Shown piece after piece: positions 63,205-64,000 of a DNA stretch of 64,000 nt. The DNA lies in the NCBI RefSeq assembly GCF_002159265.1, contig NZ_NFHG01000001.1, forward strand, positions 248,001-312,000. Direction: 5' to 3'. Position numbers and translations under genes: made by a program. The notes beneath the pieces are model-generated. The model was given only the letters and a program-made list of their open reading frames with translations, was not told the origin of the DNA and searched no databases. Position 1 is the stretch's first letter. Every line of letters starts with the position of its first letter. The DNA comes from Flavonifractor sp. An82 (GTDB lineage: Bacteria; Bacillota; Clostridia; Oscillospirales; Oscillospiraceae).

Positions 63205-63783
63205 ATGCAGGATATTGTGATCCGGGGCCTGTGCAAGGCCTTTGACGGGAAACAGGTCCTCCGGGACTTTTCCGCCGCTCTGCCGGCGGGACAGGTCACC
63301 GGACTCATGGCCCCCTCCGGTGCGGGAAAGACCACCCTGCTGCGGATCCTCATGGGACTGGAGACGCCGGACCGGGGGACCATCACGGGCTTGGAGGGCC
63401 TGCGCCTGAGCGCGGTGTTCCAGGAGGACCGGCTGTGCGAGAACCTGAATCCGGTCTCCAATCTCCGCCTGGTGACCCCGGCTTTGAGCCGGACGGCGGC
63501 TGCAGAGGCTCTGGCGGCCGTGGGACTGACGGACTGTCAGCGCCAGCCCGCCCGGGAGCTGTCCGGCGGGATGCGCCGCCGGGTGGCCATTCTCCGGGCC
63601 CTGTTGGCAGAGTACGACCTGCTGTTCCTGGACGAACCCTTTAAGGGCCTGGATCAGGAGACCAAGGAGATCGTTATGGCGGATACCCGCCGCCGGTGCG
63701 CCGGAAGGACGGTGCTGTTCGTCACCCACGACCCGGCGGAGCTGGAGGCCTTGGGCGCTGTGCAGCGGCTGGAGCTGTCCTGA
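63205..63783 (+). CDS. ABC importer ATPase (SsuB/TauB-like)
   Basis: 192 residues, about 50 fewer than usual. Walker A APSGAGKTT, Q-loop AVFQEDRLCENL, signature ELSGGMRRRV, Walker B LLFLDEPFKG, switch VTHDPAEL. All catalytic motifs are present; only the C-terminal extension is missing, so it is a compact form. Three bases separate it from the permease. Confidence 0.88.
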   Translation: MQDIVIRGLCKAFDGKQVLRDFSAALPAGQVTGLMAPSGAGKTTLLRILMGLETPDRGTITGLEGLRLSAVFQEDRLCENLNPVSNLRLVTPALSRTAAAEALAAVGLTDCQRQPARELSGGMRRRVAILRALLAEYDLLFLDEPFKGLDQETKEIVMADTRRRCAGRTVLFVTHDPAELEALGAVQRLELS

Positions 63784-63826
63784 ACCCCCGACGTGCCGGC
63801 AAGGGTACAACAAAAGCAGAAAAGCA

Positions 63827-63862
63827 GAAAAAGTGGATGCCGGAAGGGCATCCACTTTTTTC
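63827..63862. terminator. Terminator between convergent genes
   Basis: AAAAGTGGATGCC pairs with GGCATCCACTTTT around GGAAG; A- and T-runs on both sides make it work in both directions. Confidence 0.9.
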
Positions 63863-63872
63863 ATGACGCGGC

Positions 63873-64000
63873 TCAAAGAACCGTTACCTCCGCGTTCTTC
63901 TCACCGAATTTTTCACGCAGCATCTGGCAGATCCGGGGCCGCTCCGCCCCCTGTTTTTCCTGCTGCTTGATCAGCTTATAGGCTTGGAACAGAGTGGAGG
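63873..64000 (-). CDS. C-terminal part of an unrecognised protein (window edge)
   Basis: The antisense frame ends TLFQAYKLIKQQEKQGAERP, RICQMLREKFGEKNAEVTVL, then TGA; it is open at the window edge. Charged and helical. The family cannot be named. Confidence 0.5.
   Translation of the reverse strand, partial: STLFQAYKLIKQQEKQGAERPRICQMLREKFGEKNAEVTVL

Noticed and set aside
1-64000. tRNA, rRNA, CRISPR array
   Set aside because: No cloverleaf with a GTTCGA-type arm, no rRNA-like sequence and no regularly spaced repeats were found by reading. A tRNAscan or CRISPR search would settle this.

Overview
The window looks like chromosomal DNA from a spore-forming, high-GC gut Clostridium of the Oscillospiraceae type (Flavonifractor/Lawsonibacter/Pseudoflavonifractor-like). 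The grounds are: GC-rich genes with strong AGGAGG ribosome sites; the 3' half of a sporulation sigma-K gene; a remnant of an IreB-like gene; Hanks kinases with zinc-ribbon N-termini; and Tn1549-like conjugative-element modules. The genus call is inference. No tRNA, rRNA or CRISPR array was seen. Layout: 1-7435 is a signalling block of an FHA protein, two zinc-ribbon Ser/Thr kinases with large predicted extracellular sensor domains, and an unrecognised convergent gene. 7510-8298 is a broken GHKL histidine kinase. 8484-9857 is a von Willebrand A protein. 9943-12168 holds a SHOCT-like small protein and a large serine recombinase whose 3' end runs into the 3' part of a sigma-K gene, the arrangement expected at one end of a 'skin'-type element interrupting sigK. 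12336-19520 is an accessory island with lower-GC parts: an AlbA_2 protein, a broken Fic gene, an Xre/AAA-ATPase/TOPRIM three-gene cassette resembling abortive-infection systems (OLD, PARIS), a metallophosphatase, an IS3 scrap, a DUF4143 ATPase, and a mosaic scar repeating the TOPRIM gene's tail. 19795-30302 is a decayed integrative conjugative element: 11-mer repeats of the integrase-arm kind, regulator-like genes, a VirB2-like pilin, a VirD4 fragment without its Walker A half, an S1-repeat protein, a promoter-driven structured RNA candidate, a sigma factor and small proteins.

30344-38910 carries an ABC exporter, a second DUF4143 ATPase, a TraX-like protein with a VanRS-type two-component system, and a histidine kinase whose response regulator is cut off. 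39028-44567 is a run of truncated pieces joined end to end: RlmD-like tail, RepA head, a large conjugative-element protein containing an overprinted tnpV gene, a MATE fragment and an ABC-transporter fragment. A DtxR-type regulator and a winged-helix regulator follow.

45596-52965 contains two parallel TetR/ABC-exporter clusters, one intact (two half-transporters) and one collapsed into a single 772-residue chimera. 53112-57863 holds a DUF4491 membrane protein, a Cys/His-rich 60-residue peptide, a lipoprotein, two methyltransferases, an AraC regulator and a hydrolase. 58165-63783 is a divergent locus: a G3E GTPase, a soluble ABC ATPase and a solute-binding-like protein on one strand; a Crp-type regulator and a complete NMT1/Tau-type ABC importer on the other.

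A 16-bp palindrome of the form RTTAG-N6-CTAAC recurs before the ABC genes, the Cys/His peptide and, in full and degenerate form, between the divergent transport operons. At two consensus promoters it sits at the same distance just past the predicted start. This suggests one regulon, plausibly metal- or iron-responsive. Many joins between truncated genes are very clean, so real deletions should be told apart from assembly joins before function is assigned.
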